Assembly: GCA_030433195.1 (NCBI GenBank) | Contig: JAUIME010000036.1 | Coordinates: forward strand, 1 to 15,098 | Direction: 5' to 3' | Origin: a bacterium | Lineage (GTDB): Bacteria > Planctomycetota > JACOTG01 > JAUIME01 | Length of the DNA stretch: 15,098 bases | Shown here: positions 14,760-15,098 of the stretch, piece after piece | How positions within the stretch are numbered: the first letter of the stretch is position 1 | Layout of the letters: each line of letters opens with the position of its first letter | Position numbers and translations under genes: made by a program | The notes under the pieces: model-generated | Seen by the model: the letters and a program-made list of their open reading frames with translations, nothing else | Told to the model about the DNA's origin: nothing | The model's database searches: none

Positions 14760-15098
14760 CGCAAACCTGCTTTCACCCCGAACCAATCGTCGAAGTCGTC
14801 GTCCTCGAAGCTCGCTTCGAGATCGCAATCGAGCCCCTCGGCCACCTCGTGCTCGACCTTCAGGTAGTACGTCCGCACGTCGTCTCGCTCGCTGTCCGTG
14901 AAGAGATCGTACTTGTAGAGCGAGTAGAGGGTGCCGAGGTCGAGGGAGACCCGCTCGGACAGCGGCGCGCGGTAGTCGAAGAGGTCCCCGGCCAGCTCGT
15001 CGCAGGGCTCGAAGTGGGCGCCGACGAAGACCACGCCCTTCTCGAGCGACCGCCGCGGCATCAGCCCGCTCTGGAAGTCGCGGGCCAGGCGCAGGTCG
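14747..15098 (-). CDS. Probable outer-membrane beta-barrel protein (porin-cytochrome partner), 5' part beyond the window
   Basis: The minus-strand frame is open from the right edge to TGA at 14749-14747, giving 117 visible residues. The segments alternate polar and hydrophobic residues as in transmembrane beta strands: ERVSLDLGTLYSLYKYDLF, DVRTYYLKVEHEVAEGLDCD and DDWFGVKAGLRWIF. The protein ends in an aromatic residue (Trp-Ile-Phe), as expected of the C-terminal beta signal read by the BAM machinery. An ATG at 15061 is in frame, but no stop precedes it, so the gene surely starts further out. The overlap with the 13-haem cytochrome gene is 13 bases, implying cotranslation and function together. 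An MtrB/PioB- or OmbB-like barrel around the cytochrome is the likeliest role, inferred from layout; sequence alone does not name the family from this fragment. Confidence 0.72.
   Translation of the reverse strand, partial: DLRLARDFQSGLMPRRSLEKGVVFVGAHFEPCDELAGDLFDYRAPLSERVSLDLGTLYSLYKYDLFTDSERDDVRTYYLKVEHEVAEGLDCDLEASFEDDDFDDWFGVKAGLRWIF

Noticed and set aside
13020..14867. A 615-codon plus-strand open frame opposite both cytochrome genes
   Set aside because: The minus strand carries 17 haem motifs, two signal peptides and good ribosome sites; the plus frame is the complement of these.
1..15098. CRISPR array, tRNA or rRNA genes, phage or toxin-antitoxin modules
   Set aside because: No regularly spaced direct repeats, no cloverleaf-like sequence, no rRNA-like stretch and no recognisable phage, restriction or toxin genes were found on either strand.

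Overview
The window is high-GC DNA (roughly two thirds G+C by eye), densely packed with protein genes and without RNA genes. Three gene types point to a planctomycete-like bacterium, possibly one of the deep-branching Planctomycetota lineages: an ECF sigma factor directly followed by a Ser/Thr kinase with a C-terminal SUMF1-like domain; a second ECF sigma factor fused to a membrane-anchored regulatory-like domain; and several sulfatase-fold and ThuA-type secreted enzymes. The taxonomic call is an inference from gene content. High GC keeps long spurious reading frames open opposite nearly every real gene.

Left part (1-4981): a sulfatase-fold membrane protein runs off the left edge (minus strand). 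Upstream of it, behind a hairpin terminator, is an 816-residue fusion of ECF sigma factor, transmembrane helix and long extracytoplasmic region (minus). Divergent from the fusion is a sulfatase-fold lipoprotein (plus). Both sulfatase-fold proteins carry Thr where classical sulfatases carry the formylglycine Cys/Ser, and both have a DHG metal motif, so they may be phosphatase, phosphodiesterase or transferase-type enzymes.

Middle part (5026-9884): a secreted ThuA-domain protein with an unrecognised C-terminal domain (minus) lies divergent from a two-gene signalling operon (plus). The operon encodes an ECF sigma factor of the TIGR02999/Sigma70_ECF type and, 4 bases on, a kinase-TM-SUMF1 protein. 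The SUMF1 domain lacks both catalytic cysteines of the formylglycine-generating enzyme, so it is probably a sensor or binding module. A reasonable promoter and a perfect 10-bp palindrome precede the operon.

Right part (9925-15098): a CNNM/DUF21-CBS membrane protein is translationally coupled (GTGA overlap) to a small all-helical protein (minus). Divergent from it is a DUF418 (YeiB-like) membrane protein (plus), whose stop codon lies inside the terminal inverted repeat of a 173-bp MITE-like element. The right edge holds the most striking module (minus strand): the C-terminus of a probable outer-membrane beta-barrel, overlapping by 13 bases a 13-haem cytochrome c lipoprotein, followed by a tetrahaem c554-like cytochrome with a strong ribosome binding site and a hairpin terminator. 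This is the layout of a porin-cytochrome conduit for moving electrons across the outer membrane. It is the best candidate here for a poorly described system.
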